Shown here in pieces: positions 17,517 to 28,138 of a stretch of DNA of 64,000 nucleotides. The DNA lies in assembly GCF_014199415.1 (NCBI RefSeq), contig NZ_JACIJN010000004.1:62001-126000 (forward strand), given 5' to 3'. Numbering within the stretch: position 1 is the first letter of the stretch; each line of letters begins with the position of its first letter. The DNA is from Sphingomonas endophytica (GTDB taxonomy: Bacteria > Pseudomonadota > Alphaproteobacteria > Sphingomonadales > Sphingomonadaceae). Both the position numbers and the translations under genes were made by a program. The notes beneath the pieces are model-generated. The model saw only the letters and a list, made by a program, of their open reading frames with translations, was not told the DNA's origin and searched no databases.

Positions 17517-17746
17517 TTCGCAGCATTTTGGGTGGACTGATCGGGCGTGAACTCGATCGGCGCGGGCGCGACGGCGGGGCCGGCGGCGCGATCCTCGGCG
17601 CGGTCGCCGCGCGCGCGGTGACGCGGATGGGCCCGCTCGGCTGGGCGCTCGGCGGCGCCTATGTCGCGAAAAAAGCCTATGACCGGCACAAGGCGAGCAA
17701 GGTCGCGACGGCCGGCCGGCCGTCGCGCTACCCGCCGGGCGCCTGA
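17513..17746 (+). CDS. Small glycine-rich protein, second of a pair
   Basis: 77 residues, also with a glycine-zipper pattern (GGAGGAILGAVAARAVTRMGPLGWALGGAYVAKKAY) and a basic C-terminus. Start ATG 17513 overlaps the stop of its partner. The similar composition of the two suggests they act together, possibly as membrane-inserted partners. It ends 65 bp before hisE; whether they share a transcript is not clear. Confidence 0.6.
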   Translation: MIRSILGGLIGRELDRRGRDGGAGGAILGAVAARAVTRMGPLGWALGGAYVAKKAYDRHKASKVATAGRPSRYPPGA

Positions 17747-17811
17747 CCCGTCATCGCGTGCGCGGGCGGGGAAGCATTGACCCCGCCCGCGCGACGCGGC
17801 ACCCCGTCGCC

Positions 17812-18159
17812 ATGACCGCACCCGACACGTTCGACCGGCTGTTCGCGACGATCGCCGCGCGCAAGGGCGCCGATACCGATGGCTCGTACACCGCCTCGCT
17901 GTTCGCGCGCGGCCGCGCCCGCATCGCGCAGAAGATCGGCGAGGAAGCCACCGAGATCGTCATCGCCGCGATGGGGCCGAACCCGCGCGCGATCGTCCCC
18001 GAGGCCGCCGACCTCCTCTATCACCTGTTCGTGCTGCTCGCCGATGCCGGGCTGACCCCCGACGACGTCCGCGCCGAGCTGGCGCAGCGCGAAGGAACGA
18101 GCGGGCACGAGGAAAAGGCCGCGCGCGGCCCGCTTCCCCTCTCCTTCCGCGCCGAATAA
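17812..18159 (+). CDS. hisE: Phosphoribosyl-ATP diphosphatase
   Basis: Hydrolyses PR-ATP to PR-AMP, the second step of histidine synthesis. 115 residues. The alpha-helical MazG-like fold is shown by RIAQKIGEEATEIVIAA and PEAADLLYHLFVLLADAG, with the metal-binding Glu and Asp residues of EEATE and EAADLLYH. The C-terminal tail GTSGHEEKAARGPLPLSFRAE extends beyond the core. It stands apart from the other his genes, on the opposite strand. Confidence 0.94.
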   Translation: MTAPDTFDRLFATIAARKGADTDGSYTASLFARGRARIAQKIGEEATEIVIAAMGPNPRAIVPEAADLLYHLFVLLADAGLTPDDVRAELAQREGTSGHEEKAARGPLPLSFRAE

Positions 18160-18169
18160 GGAGCCGCGC

Positions 18170-18562
18170 ATGAGCGTCGACGCCACTTTGCCCTATGACG
18201 ACGGCAACATCTTCGCGCGGCTGCTGCGCGGCGAGATCCCGTCGAAGCGCGTCTACGAGGACGAGCACACGATCGTCTTCCACGACATTGCGCCCTGGGC
18301 GCCGACGCACCTGCTGGCGGTGCCGCGCGGCAGCTACGTCAGCTGGGACGATTTCTCGGCCAATGCGAGCGAGGCGGAGATCGTCAGCTTCACCCGCGCG
18401 ATCGGGCAGGCGGCGCGCGACGCCGGGCTGGTCGCGGGCGGCTATCGGCTGATCGCCAACACCGGGCGCGACGCGCATCAGGAGGTGCCGCATCTCCACG
18501 TCCACATTCTTGCCGGACGCGCGCTCGGTCCCATGCTGGTGCAGAACGACGGACGCGATTGA
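18170..18562 (+). CDS. HIT-family (histidine triad, HinT-like) hydrolase
   Basis: 130 residues, ten bases after hisE. The histidine triad is HLHVHI with H108, H110 and H112, and the N-terminal NIFARLLRGEIPSKRVYEDEHTIVFHDIAP is typical of HinT-like purine nucleoside phosphoramidases. In related genomes hisE and a HIT gene often form the end of the his operon (recall); here only these two are together. The natural substrate is unknown. Confidence 0.92.
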   Translation: MSVDATLPYDDGNIFARLLRGEIPSKRVYEDEHTIVFHDIAPWAPTHLLAVPRGSYVSWDDFSANASEAEIVSFTRAIGQAARDAGLVAGGYRLIANTGRDAHQEVPHLHVHILAGRALGPMLVQNDGRD

Positions 18563-18650
18563 AACCGTCATCGTAACGCAACACTATTGCGCAGCCGCGA
18601 TCCGCCGCTAGGCTCCCGTCAAATCTGATATTCCGGGGGCTTCGACCTAC

Positions 18651-20186
18651 ATGATATTCGGGCGCGTCAAACCTCTCGACGCCATCATCGCCACCGCCGA
18701 GAAAAAGTCGCTGCATCGCACGCTCGGCTGGTTCCAGCTCACGCTGTTCGGCATCGGCTGCGTGATCGGCACCGGCATCTTCGTGCTGACGGCCGCGGGC
18801 GCGCAAAAAGCCGGCCCCGGCCTGATGCTCGCCTTCGCGATCGCCGGCGCGATCTGCATCGTCGCCGCGCTCTGCTATGCCGAGATCGCGGCGATGATCC
18901 CGGTGGCGGGATCGGCCTATACCTACACCTATTCGACGATGGGCGAGCTGCTCGCCTGGACGGTCGGCTGGGCGCTGATCCTCGAATATGCGGTGGCCGC
19001 CAGCGCAGTCGCGGTCGGCTGGTCGGGCTATTTTACCGGCACGATCCTCAACCAGTTCCTCGGCGTGCATCTGCCATCGTGGCTGTCGGCGGCGCCGCTG
19101 GCGCTGGGCGGCGCGCCGGGCGGGTTCATCAACCTGCCGGCGATCGTCATCGCGCTACTCATCACCTGGCTGCTGATGATCGGCACCACCGAGAGCGCGC
19201 GCGTCAACGCGGTGCTGGTCGCGATCAAGGTGACGGCGCTGACCGCGTTCGTCGCGCTGACGCTGCCAAGCGATTATTTCAGCACCGATCGCTTCAACCC
19301 GTTCCTGCCCGCGGGCGTCTTCGGCGGCTTCGGGACCGGGGTCGGCGCGGTCGGTGCGGCGGCGACGATCTTCTTCGCCTATGTCGGGTTCGACGCGGTC
19401 TCGACCGCCGCCGAGGAAACCAAGGACCCGCAACGCAACGTGCCGATCGGGCTGATCGGGTCGCTGCTGTTCTGCACCGTCTTCTACATCCTCGTCGCGG
19501 CCGGCGCGATCGGCACGATTGGCGGGCAGCCGATCATGGGGCCGAACGGCATCCCGTTCCCGGCCGGCTCCGAGGAATTGGCCCGCGAATGCGCGCTGCC
19601 GCAATATAAGGACGCGTTGGTCTGCTCGGGCGAGGCGCTGGCGCACGTCCTGCGCACGATCGGCTGGTCGGGTGTGGGCAACCTGCTCGGCATCGCCGCG
19701 TTCGTCGCGCTGCCGTCGGTGATCCTGATTCTGATGTTCGGCCAGACGCGCATCTTCTTCGTGATGAGCCGCGACGGCCTGCTCCCCGAGCGACTGTCGA
19801 CCGTCCACCCGAAGTGGAAGACGCCGCATATCGTCACCGCGATGACCGGCGTCGGCGTGGCGTTCGCCGCGGCGTTCCTGCCGGTCGGGCAACTCGCCGA
19901 CATCGCCAACGCCGGCACGCTCTACGCCTTCGCGATGGTCGCAGTGGCGGTGATGATCCTGCGTCGCACCGCGCCGAACCAGCCGCGCAGCTTCCGCACC
20001 CCGGCGCTGTGGCTGGTCGGGCCGCTGACGATCGTCGGCTGCGTGTTCCTGTTCTTCAACCTGCCCTCGGCGGCGATGCTGGTGCTGCCGGTATGGGGCG
20101 CGGTCGGGCTGGTGATCTACTTCGGCTACAGCCGCGGCCACAGCCATCTCGGGCGCGGCATCGTCGAGGTGCACGAGACGCACTGA
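18651..20186 (+). CDS. APC-superfamily amino acid permease (cationic amino acid transporter-like)
   Basis: 511 residues with twelve or more hydrophobic segments. The first helix motif GIGCVIGTGIFVLTAAGA is the APC substrate-binding signature. The second conserved stretch, FFAYVGFDAVSTAAEETKDPQRNVPIG, is characteristic of CAT/YfnA-type permeases. A loop with two cysteines (ECALPQYKDALVCSGE) may form a disulfide outside the membrane. Substrate unknown but probably amino acids. Ends at a clear terminator. Confidence 0.92.
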   Translation: MIFGRVKPLDAIIATAEKKSLHRTLGWFQLTLFGIGCVIGTGIFVLTAAGAQKAGPGLMLAFAIAGAICIVAALCYAEIAAMIPVAGSAYTYTYSTMGELLAWTVGWALILEYAVAASAVAVGWSGYFTGTILNQFLGVHLPSWLSAAPLALGGAPGGFINLPAIVIALLITWLLMIGTTESARVNAVLVAIKVTALTAFVALTLPSDYFSTDRFNPFLPAGVFGGFGTGVGAVGAAATIFFAYVGFDAVSTAAEETKDPQRNVPIGLIGSLLFCTVFYILVAAGAIGTIGGQPIMGPNGIPFPAGSEELARECALPQYKDALVCSGEALAHVLRTIGWSGVGNLLGIAAFVALPSVILILMFGQTRIFFVMSRDGLLPERLSTVHPKWKTPHIVTAMTGVGVAFAAAFLPVGQLADIANAGTLYAFAMVAVAVMILRRTAPNQPRSFRTPALWLVGPLTIVGCVFLFFNLPSAAMLVLPVWGAVGLVIYFGYSRGHSHLGRGIVEVHETH

Positions 20187-20204
20187 TCGCTGACGCCGGG
20201 CAAG

Positions 20205-20243
20205 AAAAAGGGCCGGGAGGAGCGATCCTCTCCGGCCCTTTTT
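20205..20243 (+). terminator. Rho-independent terminator after the amino acid permease
   Basis: A GC-rich stem (aaaaagggccgg ... ccggcccttttt) followed by a T-rich tail (tttttcttt), 19 bases after the permease stop. Confidence 0.9.
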
Positions 20244-20247
20244 CTTT

Positions 20248-20378
20248 CGTCGCCCCTGCGCAGGCAGGGGCCCATGTCTGTCTCGTCTCACGATAGATCT
20301 GACACATGCAGCGAATCCGCTGTGTCAGCCGCCCGCATCACGAGACAGCCATAGGCCCCTGCCTTCGCAGGGCGACGG
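20248..20378. repeat. Long palindromic repeat, family C, copy 1
   Basis: About 130 bp. The outer arms contain cccctgcgcaggcagggg and cccctgccttcgcagggcg; inner arms gtctcgt / acgagac pair further, with a tgacaca / tgtgtca pair near the centre. It lies between the convergent permease and mscL. A closely similar copy is at 21506 and a partial one at 26311. Confidence 0.9.
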
Positions 20379-20381
20379 CAG

Positions 20382-20849
20382 TTACACCTGCGGCGGCACC
20401 GGCCCGCGCGCCTTCAGCTCGTCGCGGATCTCGCGCAGCAGCACCACCTCGGCGGGATCGGCGGCCGGCTCGGCATCGCCTGCGGCCTTCTCGCGCTCGA
20501 CGGTCGCGATCAGCCTGTTGACGCTGCGCATCAGCAGGAAGACGATGAACGCGAGGATCACGAAATTGATGACGACCGTGATGAACTCGCCATAGCCGAG
20601 CAACGGCACGCCCGCTGCCTTGAGCTGCGCGTAGCTGGCGAGCGAGCCCTTATAGTCGGCGGGCACCGGTCCGAGCCGGATGAAATAGCTGGAGAAGTCG
20701 AAGCCGCCGAACAGCGCGCCGACGATCGGCATGATGACGTCGTCGGTCAGCGATTTGGTGATGGTCGCGAACGCGCCGCCGATGATGACGCCGACCGCCA
20801 GGTCCAGCACGTTGCCGCGCGCGATGAACGCCCGGAAATCCTTGAGCAT
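20382..20849 (-). CDS. mscL: Large-conductance mechanosensitive channel
   Basis: 155 residues forming a homopentameric inner-membrane channel that releases osmolytes on hypo-osmotic shock. The N-terminal amphipathic helix and TM1 read FRAFIARGNVLDLAVGVIIGGAFATI, a highly conserved stretch; TM2 is FITVVINFVILAFIVFLLMRSVN. The cytoplasmic helix ending VVLLREIRDELKAR follows. The periplasmic loop is of ordinary length. ATG 20849 is the standard start. Confidence 0.96.
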   Translation of the reverse strand: MLKDFRAFIARGNVLDLAVGVIIGGAFATITKSLTDDVIMPIVGALFGGFDFSSYFIRLGPVPADYKGSLASYAQLKAAGVPLLGYGEFITVVINFVILAFIVFLLMRSVNRLIATVEREKAAGDAEPAADPAEVVLLREIRDELKARGPVPPQV

Positions 20850-20939
20850 GTTCGGCTTCCTTCCCTGTTGCACGATATGACCGAGGTTAGGCGCGGTTTT
20901 TCGCTTCGCCAAGCGCCGCCGCGCCGATAAACGGGCGGC

Positions 20940-21479
20940 ATGACCCATCCGCACCGCGACGCCGCCTTCCCGCCCGAAACCGCCTGGGAAGGCCGCTACA
21001 TCAAGGTCGTCAAGCAGGGCGGCTGGGAGTTCGTCGCCCGCCAGCGCGGCATACAGGCGGCGGTGATCGTCGCGATCGACGACGCCGACCGCGTGGTGCT
21101 GGTCGAGCAATATCGCGTGCCGCTGGGCTGCCGCTGCCTCGAACTCCCCGCCGGGCTGATCGGCGACGAGACCGAAGGCGAGGCGGTCGCGGTCGGAGCA
21201 GCGCGCGAGCTGGAGGAGGAAACCGGCTATCGCGCCGGGCGGATCGAGGAACTCGGATTCTTCCATTCCTCGCCTGGGATGAACAGCGAGGGCTTCACGT
21301 TGGTGCGTGCGCACGATCTGGTCAGGGTTGGCGAGGGCGGCGGCGAGGCCGACGAGGATATCGAGGTGCATCTGGTGCCGCGCACTGAAATCGCCGCCTT
21401 CGTCGCGCAGAAGCGCGCAACGGGCGTGGCGATGGACGTCAAGATGCTGGTGCTGCTCGCGGATGCGCTGATCGGGTAA
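20940..21479 (+). CDS. Nudix hydrolase (ADP-ribose pyrophosphatase-like)
   Basis: 179 residues. The full Nudix box fits G-x5-E-x7-REUxEExGU: G75, E81 and REL-EEETGY at 89-97. The upstream ELPAGLIGDE and the downstream FFHSSPGMNSEGFTLVRAHDL resemble ADP-sugar pyrophosphatases (NudF type), in which a proline-rich loop follows the box. The likely role is removal of ADP-ribose or related nucleotide sugars. Divergent from mscL. Confidence 0.9.
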   Translation: MTHPHRDAAFPPETAWEGRYIKVVKQGGWEFVARQRGIQAAVIVAIDDADRVVLVEQYRVPLGCRCLELPAGLIGDETEGEAVAVGAARELEEETGYRAGRIEELGFFHSSPGMNSEGFTLVRAHDLVRVGEGGGEADEDIEVHLVPRTEIAAFVAQKRATGVAMDVKMLVLLADALIG

Positions 21480-21505
21480 CCGTCGCCGGTTAGGCGCGCG
21501 CCCTG

Positions 21506-21661
21506 CCCCCCGAGCGCCGTCGCCCCTGCGCAGGCAGGGGCCTATGGCTGTCGAGTGGATGAGCGCGGGGTGACACAGCGACGTTGGGTACTGTGTCAGG
21601 CATCCACCCGGACGACACAGACATGGACCCCTGCCTTCGCAGGGGCGACGGCGCTCGGGGG
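21506..21661. repeat. Long palindromic repeat, family C, copy 2
   Basis: About 156 bp. Outer arms ccccgagcgccgtcgcccct and its complement pair over more than 20 bases; the same cccctgcgcaggcagggg core as the copy at 20248; inner gtggatg / catccac and gacacag / ctgtgtc pairs. Between the convergent Nudix gene and the NDUFS4-like gene, where it could also end transcription from both sides. Confidence 0.92.
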
Positions 21662-21691
21662 CAAAGCGCTGGCCCCCATCACATCAAAAAA

Positions 21692-21973
21692 TCAGCGGAA
21701 ATTATCCGCGTAGCTTTGCAGCTTGAGCTTCTTCTCCGGCGTCGGGATCACCGTATACGCCAGCCCCTGCGCCTCGGCATATGCCACCGCCGCCTCGCAG
21801 GTCGGGAAGAACAGCCGGATCTGGTCGCGCGTGTCGCCGCTGCCGGCCCAGCCGGTCAGCGGATCGGGGCGCTTCGCCTCGCCGGGCTCGAACTCGAGCT
21901 GCCACGTATCGGTACGGGCCTTGCCGGACTGCATGGCGTTCTTCGGGCGCTGATAGATGCGGGCGGTCTGCAT
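21692..21973 (-). CDS. NDUFS4-like NADH dehydrogenase (complex I) accessory subunit
   Basis: 93 residues matching the ETC complex I subunit conserved region: ARIYQRPKNAMQSGKARTDTWQLEFEP, then LTGWAGSGDTRDQIRLFFPTCEAAVAYAEAQGLAYTV. In mitochondria and alphaproteobacteria this 18-kDa-type accessory subunit sits on the peripheral arm of complex I near the NADH module. Divergent from dnaK. Confidence 0.93.
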   Translation of the reverse strand: MQTARIYQRPKNAMQSGKARTDTWQLEFEPGEAKRPDPLTGWAGSGDTRDQIRLFFPTCEAAVAYAEAQGLAYTVIPTPEKKLKLQSYADNFR

Positions 21974-22038
21974 GATGCGCTCCTCCTACGGCGCACGCGG
22001 CGAACAGGCAATGGTTCCCGCCGACAGCATGCGGCAAT

Positions 22039-22066
22039 CTTGCGGGCCGGATCACGTCACCTATAT
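22039..22066 (+). promoter_or_regulatory. RpoH (sigma-32)-type promoter upstream of dnaK
   Basis: CTTG at 22039-22042, 17 bases, then CCTATAT at 22060-22066. This fits the alphaproteobacterial heat-shock consensus CTTG-N17/18-CYTATNT. It lies about 86 bases before the dnaK ATG. Confidence 0.75.
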
Positions 22067-22151
22067 CGCCCTTCGTCACACGCGGTTGCGCTGCCGTAAC
22101 GGGGCGTGGCGGCGATGAAGTCACAATATGCAGGGGCTAGGTAAAGCACTC

Positions 22152-24056
<1,905 letters not shown>

Positions 24057-24065
24057 TGAAACGCC

Positions 24066-24186
24066 CTCCCTCTCCCCTGCGGGGAGAGGGTCGGGGTGAG
24101 GGGTAGTGAGGTAGGGTGGTCATGCAACAAGCGACAGCGTGCGTGGCCGCCCCTCACCCAACCCTCTCCCCAGTGGGGAGAGGGCT
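24066..24186. repeat. Palindromic repeat, family E, copy 1 (dnaK-dnaJ gap)
   Basis: About 121 bp with arms ctctcccctgcggggagagg...cggggtgagggg and cccctcaccc...ctctccccagtggggagagg. Each arm has its own small hairpin. It occupies nearly all of the space between dnaK and dnaJ. A related element lies inside mutL at 44436. Confidence 0.9.
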
Positions 24187-24198
24187 AGAAGTGCCAGC

Positions 24199-25323
24199 AT
24201 GACCGAAATCGACTATTACGAGCTGCTCGAATGCGAGCGCACCGCCGATGCGGCGACGATCAAATCGTCGTACCGCAAGCTCGCGATGAAGTACCACCCC
24301 GACAAGAACGCCGGGTGCAAGGACTCCGAGGCGAAGTTCAAGGCGGTCAGCGAGGCCTATGACTGCCTCAAGGACCCGCAGAAGCGCGCGGCCTATGATC
24401 GCTTCGGCCATGCCGCGTTCCGCAACGGCGGTGGCGGCGGGCAGCAATCGCAGGATTTCGGCGGCTTCTCCGATATTTTCGAGAGCGTGTTCGGCGAGTT
24501 CATGGGCGGCCAGCGCGGCGGTGGCGGGCGACAGCAGACGCGTCGCGGCGCCGACCTGCGCTACGACATGGAGATCACGCTCGAGGAAGCGTTCCACGGC
24601 AAGGAGACGGAGATCACCGTCGACATCTCCGCGCCGTGCGACACCTGTCACGGCACCGGATCGAAGCCCGGCACGCACGCGCACACCTGCCAGCATTGCC
24701 ACGGCCACGGCAAGGTGCGCGCGCAGCAGGGCTTTTTCGTCGTCGAGCGCGCCTGTCCGCTCTGCCACGGCTCGGGGCAGGTCATCACCGATCCGTGCGG
24801 CGACTGCCGCGGCGAAGGTCGCGTCGAGAAGACCAGGACGCTCGCCGTCTCGGTTCCGCCCGGCGTCGATGAGGGCACGCGCGTCCGGCTGACCGGCGAG
24901 GGCGAGGCGGGCGCGCGCGGCGCGCCGGCCGGTGACCTGTACATCTTCCTCCACGTCAAGCGGCACGCATTGTTCGAGCGCGAGGGCACGACGCTGTTCG
25001 CGCGCGCGCCGATCAGCTTCACCACCGCTGCGCTGGGCGGGACGATGTCGATCCCCGGGCTCGACGGCAAGCGCCACGAGGTAAAGATCCCGGCCGGCAT
25101 CCAGTCGGGCAAGCAGCTCCGCCAGCGCGGCGCGGGGATGCCGGTGCTGCAGGGCCGCGGTCACGGCGATCTGGTCATCCAGATCGACGTCGAGACGCCG
25201 ACCAAGCTCAGCACGCGCCAGCGCGCCTTGCTGGAAGAATTCCGCGAAACCGAGACCGGTGAGGAATGCCCGCAGAGCCAGGGCTTCTTCTCGCGGCTCA
25301 AGAATGTCATTGCGGGCGAATGA
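24199..25323 (+). CDS. dnaJ: Hsp40 co-chaperone DnaJ
   Basis: 374 residues. J-domain HPD at residues 33-35 (KYHPDKN), followed by a G/F-rich region ([19 protein letters not shown]). The four zinc-finger repeats read [24 protein letters not shown] and CGDCRGEG, and the C-terminal peptide-binding domains follow. ATG 24199 ([11 protein letters not shown]) is chosen; the frame continues upstream into the repeat. Works with DnaK; its stop overlaps the era start (ATGA). Confidence 0.97.
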   Translation: MTEIDYYELLECERTADAATIKSSYRKLAMKYHPDKNAGCKDSEAKFKAVSEAYDCLKDPQKRAAYDRFGHAAFRNGGGGGQQSQDFGGFSDIFESVFGEFMGGQRGGGGRQQTRRGADLRYDMEITLEEAFHGKETEITVDISAPCDTCHGTGSKPGTHAHTCQHCHGHGKVRAQQGFFVVERACPLCHGSGQVITDPCGDCRGEGRVEKTRTLAVSVPPGVDEGTRVRLTGEGEAGARGAPAGDLYIFLHVKRHALFEREGTTLFARAPISFTTAALGGTMSIPGLDGKRHEVKIPAGIQSGKQLRQRGAGMPVLQGRGHGDLVIQIDVETPTKLSTRQRALLEEFRETETGEECPQSQGFFSRLKNVIAGE

Positions 25324-26294
25324 CCGAGTCTGAAGAAAACGCGCTCCCGGAGTCCAACGCGCCAGCGTCTCAACATTCGCAACATTCGCCCGGGGAAACC
25401 GTGGCGCAACATTGCGGCCTCGTTGCGGTGGTCGGCGCGCCGAACGCTGGAAAGTCGACGCTGGTCAATGCCTTGGTCGGGCAGAAGGTCGCGATCGTCA
25501 GCCCCAAGGCGCAGACGACGCGCACCCGGCTGATGGGCGTGGCGATCGACGGCGACACGCAGCTGCTGCTGGTCGACACCCCCGGCATCTTCGAGCCGAA
25601 GCGCCGCTTCGACCGGGCGATGGTGTCGGCGGCGTGGGGCGGCACCGAGGGCGCGGACGTGATCGCGCTGGTCGTCGACGGCAAGGGCGGGCTCGGCCCC
25701 AAGGTGACCGAGATCGCCGAGGCGCTGAAGGGTCGGCCCGAGCCGATCTATCTCGTGCTCAACAAGGTCGATCTCGCCGACAAGCCCAAATTGCTGCTTC
25801 ACGCCGAGAAGCTCAACGCGTTGCTGCCGTTCGCGGAGACGTTCTTCATCTCCGCGCAGACCGGCGACGGCGTCGCGCATTTCAAGCGCGAGCTGGCCAA
25901 GGCGCTGCCCGCCGCGCCGTGGCACTATCCGGAGGATCACGTCTCCGACGCGACCGAGCGCGCGATGGCCGCCGAGGTGACGCGCGAGCAATTATACCTG
26001 CAACTCCACGCCGAGCTGCCCTATGCCAGCGTCGTCGAGACAGAGAAGTTCACCGACCGTCCGGACGGCTCGACCGAAATCCACCAGCAGATCATGGTCG
26101 AACGCACCTCGCAGCGCGCGATCGTGCTCGGCAAGGGCGGCGCGCGGATCAGGGAGATCGGCGCGAAGGCGCGCGCCGAGCTGGCGGTGCTGCTCGACCG
26201 CCCGGTGCATCTGTACCTGCACGTCAAGGTCAAGCCCGGCTGGGACGAGGACCGCGGCGTCTACCGCGACCTCGGCCTCGATTGGGTGGAGTGA
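25320..26294 (+). CDS. era: GTPase Era
   Basis: 324 residues; GTPase that binds 16S rRNA and aids 30S maturation. G1 is GAPNAGKST, the switch region [13 protein letters not shown]3 DTPG, and G4 NKVD. The C-terminal KH domain carries the signature [16 protein letters not shown] 30-residue N-terminal extension rich in S, E, H and Q precedes the GTPase domain. The start overlaps the dnaJ stop (ATGA). Gene order dnaK-dnaJ-era is unusual relative to the common rnc-era linkage. Confidence 0.96.
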   Translation: MTESEENALPESNAPASQHSQHSPGETVAQHCGLVAVVGAPNAGKSTLVNALVGQKVAIVSPKAQTTRTRLMGVAIDGDTQLLLVDTPGIFEPKRRFDRAMVSAAWGGTEGADVIALVVDGKGGLGPKVTEIAEALKGRPEPIYLVLNKVDLADKPKLLLHAEKLNALLPFAETFFISAQTGDGVAHFKRELAKALPAAPWHYPEDHVSDATERAMAAEVTREQLYLQLHAELPYASVVETEKFTDRPDGSTEIHQQIMVERTSQRAIVLGKGGARIREIGAKARAELAVLLDRPVHLYLHVKVKPGWDEDRGVYRDLGLDWVE

Positions 26295-26310
26295 CGCCCG
26301 ACTACCCACC

Positions 26311-26373
26311 GTCGCTCCTGCGCAGGCAGGGGCCCATGTCTCTCTCCTGCATCGAAACGCCCGAGAGACACGC
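26311..26373. repeat. Partial family C repeat
   Basis: Only the left half of a family C element is present (tcctgcgcaggcaggggccc, then gtctctc pairing with gagagac). The right outer arm is missing. It directly precedes a family A copy. Confidence 0.8.
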
Positions 26374-26391
26374 GTACGCATACCCCCGCTC

Positions 26392-26469
26392 CGTCATTGC
26401 GAGCGTAGCGAAGCAATCCAGAGCGGGACGCGCGCGGCTCTGGATTGCTTCGCTACGCTCGCAATGACG
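26392..26469. repeat. Palindromic repeat, family A, copy 4
   Basis: Left arm gcgtagcgaagcaatccag and the complementary right arm, closed by ccgtcattgc / gcaatgacg. Between era and the efflux operon. Confidence 0.93.
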
Positions 26470-26485
26470 CGGTAAAAACAGCGCC

Positions 26486-28138
26486 GTGGCGCTGCTCACC
26501 CGCCTCCGCACCGTTCTCGCCGAGGAACGCTGGGACTATGCGCCCCACGAGCGCCCGGTTATGCCCGGCTCGCCGGGCTCGCCCGACCACCCGCGCCGCC
26601 GCAAGCTCGCCTATGCTTTGGTCGCGATCCTCGTCGGGCTGACCAGCGGGTTCGGCAATGCTTTGGTCAGCGCGAACACCGCCCCGCTGGCGGGCGCGCT
26701 CGGGCTCGATCCGGCCGAGATCGCGTGGCTGCCGACCGTCTATGTGATGACCAACGTCAGCATCAACCTGCTGCTCATCAAGTTCCGTCAGCAATTCGGG
26801 CTGCGGCCGTTCGCGATCATCTTCCTGTCGCTCTACCTGCTGCTGACGCTCGGGCATTTGTTCGTGCGCGATTTCTGGTCGGCGGTGCTGGTGCGCGGCG
26901 CCAGCGGCATGGCGGGCGCGGCGCTCAACACCTTCGCGCTCTACTATTTAATGCAGGCCTTCCCCGCCAAATGGCGGCTGCGCGCGATCGTGCTGGGGAT
27001 CGGCATCCCGCAGCTCGCCACACCGCTCGCGCGGCTGTTCTCGCCCGAATTGCTGTCGATGAGCCAGTGGCGGACGCTGTACCTGTTCGAACTGGGACTG
27101 TCGGCGCTCAGCCTCGCCGCCGTCCTCGCCTTCCGCCTGCCGCCGACGACGCGGCAGAAGGCGTTCGAGAAGCTCGACTTCGTCACCTTCGCCTTGTTTG
27201 CCGGGTCGATGGGGCTGTTCGCGGCGGTGCTCGGGCTCGGGCGCTACGTCTGGTGGACGCAATCGACGTGGATCGGCTGGGCGCTGCTCGGCGCGATCCC
27301 GATGCTCGCGGCGGCGCTCATCATCGAGCATCACCGCGCCAATCCGTTGCTCAACACGCGCTGGCTGGGCAGCGCCGACATTATCCGCTTCGCGGTCGTG
27401 ACGCTGATGGCGCGGATCGTGCTCTCCGAACAGACCTATGGCGCGGTCGGGCTGCTGACCGTGCTCGGGCAAAACAACGATCAGCTGGTGCCGTTCTTCA
27501 CGATCATCTTCCTCGCCACCGTCGCGGGGTTTGTCATCAGCGCGATCACGCTCGACCCGACCAAGCTCGCGCATCCGGTGATGCTCGCGATCGGGCTGGT
27601 CGCGATCGCCGCGTGGGTCGATTCCTATTCCACCAGCCTGACGCGCGCGCCGCAGCTCTATGCGACACAGGCGACGATCGCCTTTGCGGGCGCCTTCTTC
27701 CTCGGGCCGTCGTTGCTGTTCGGGATGACGCGCGCGCTGCAACAGGGCGCCGGGCACGTCATCAGCTTCCTCGCGCTGTTCGGCGTGCTCAATTCGATCG
27801 GCGGGCTCGCCGGCACCGCGATCCTCGGCACCTATCAGGTGGTCCGCGAGAAGGCGAACAGCGCCGCGCTGGTGCAGGCGATCGACCCGACCGACCCGAT
27901 CGTGCAGGCGCGCCTCCAGTCCGGGGCGAGCGGCGTCGCGCGCGTCGTCGGCGATCCGACGCTGCGCAGCGCCGAGGGCGGCGCGCTATTGTCGCAAGCC
28001 GCGACGCGCGAGGCGAACGTGCTCGCCTATGACGATATGTTCCGCTTGATCGCGGTGCTGGCGGCGCTCACCTTCTTCTACCTTCTGTTCCTCCTGCTGC
28101 GCCGTTCGTGGCGCGCGCGCGTTCAGGCCACCGCATGA
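26486..28138 (+). CDS. MFS drug exporter (DHA2/EmrB-like inner-membrane component)
   Basis: 550 residues from a GTG with about 14 hydrophobic segments. An N-terminal cytoplasmic tail ends in a basic patch (PRRRK) before helix 1. The segment AEIAWLPTVYVMTNVSINLLL is the DHA2-type helix 2, and the long FLSLYLLLTLGHLFVRDFWSAVLVRGASGM resembles EmrB. Followed without gap by an EmrA-like adaptor and an outer-membrane factor, so it is the pump of a tripartite system. Substrate unknown. Confidence 0.88.
   Translation: MALLTRLRTVLAEERWDYAPHERPVMPGSPGSPDHPRRRKLAYALVAILVGLTSGFGNALVSANTAPLAGALGLDPAEIAWLPTVYVMTNVSINLLLIKFRQQFGLRPFAIIFLSLYLLLTLGHLFVRDFWSAVLVRGASGMAGAALNTFALYYLMQAFPAKWRLRAIVLGIGIPQLATPLARLFSPELLSMSQWRTLYLFELGLSALSLAAVLAFRLPPTTRQKAFEKLDFVTFALFAGSMGLFAAVLGLGRYVWWTQSTWIGWALLGAIPMLAAALIIEHHRANPLLNTRWLGSADIIRFAVVTLMARIVLSEQTYGAVGLLTVLGQNNDQLVPFFTIIFLATVAGFVISAITLDPTKLAHPVMLAIGLVAIAAWVDSYSTSLTRAPQLYATQATIAFAGAFFLGPSLLFGMTRALQQGAGHVISFLALFGVLNSIGGLAGTAILGTYQVVREKANSAALVQAIDPTDPIVQARLQSGASGVARVVGDPTLRSAEGGALLSQAATREANVLAYDDMFRLIAVLAALTFFYLLFLLLRRSWRARVQATA

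Noticed and set aside
20205-21661. Possible CRISPR array from repeated blocks near 20.2-21.7 kb
   Set aside because: There are only two or three copies, they are inverted rather than direct, spacings contain genes, and the elements recur elsewhere as palindromic repeats.
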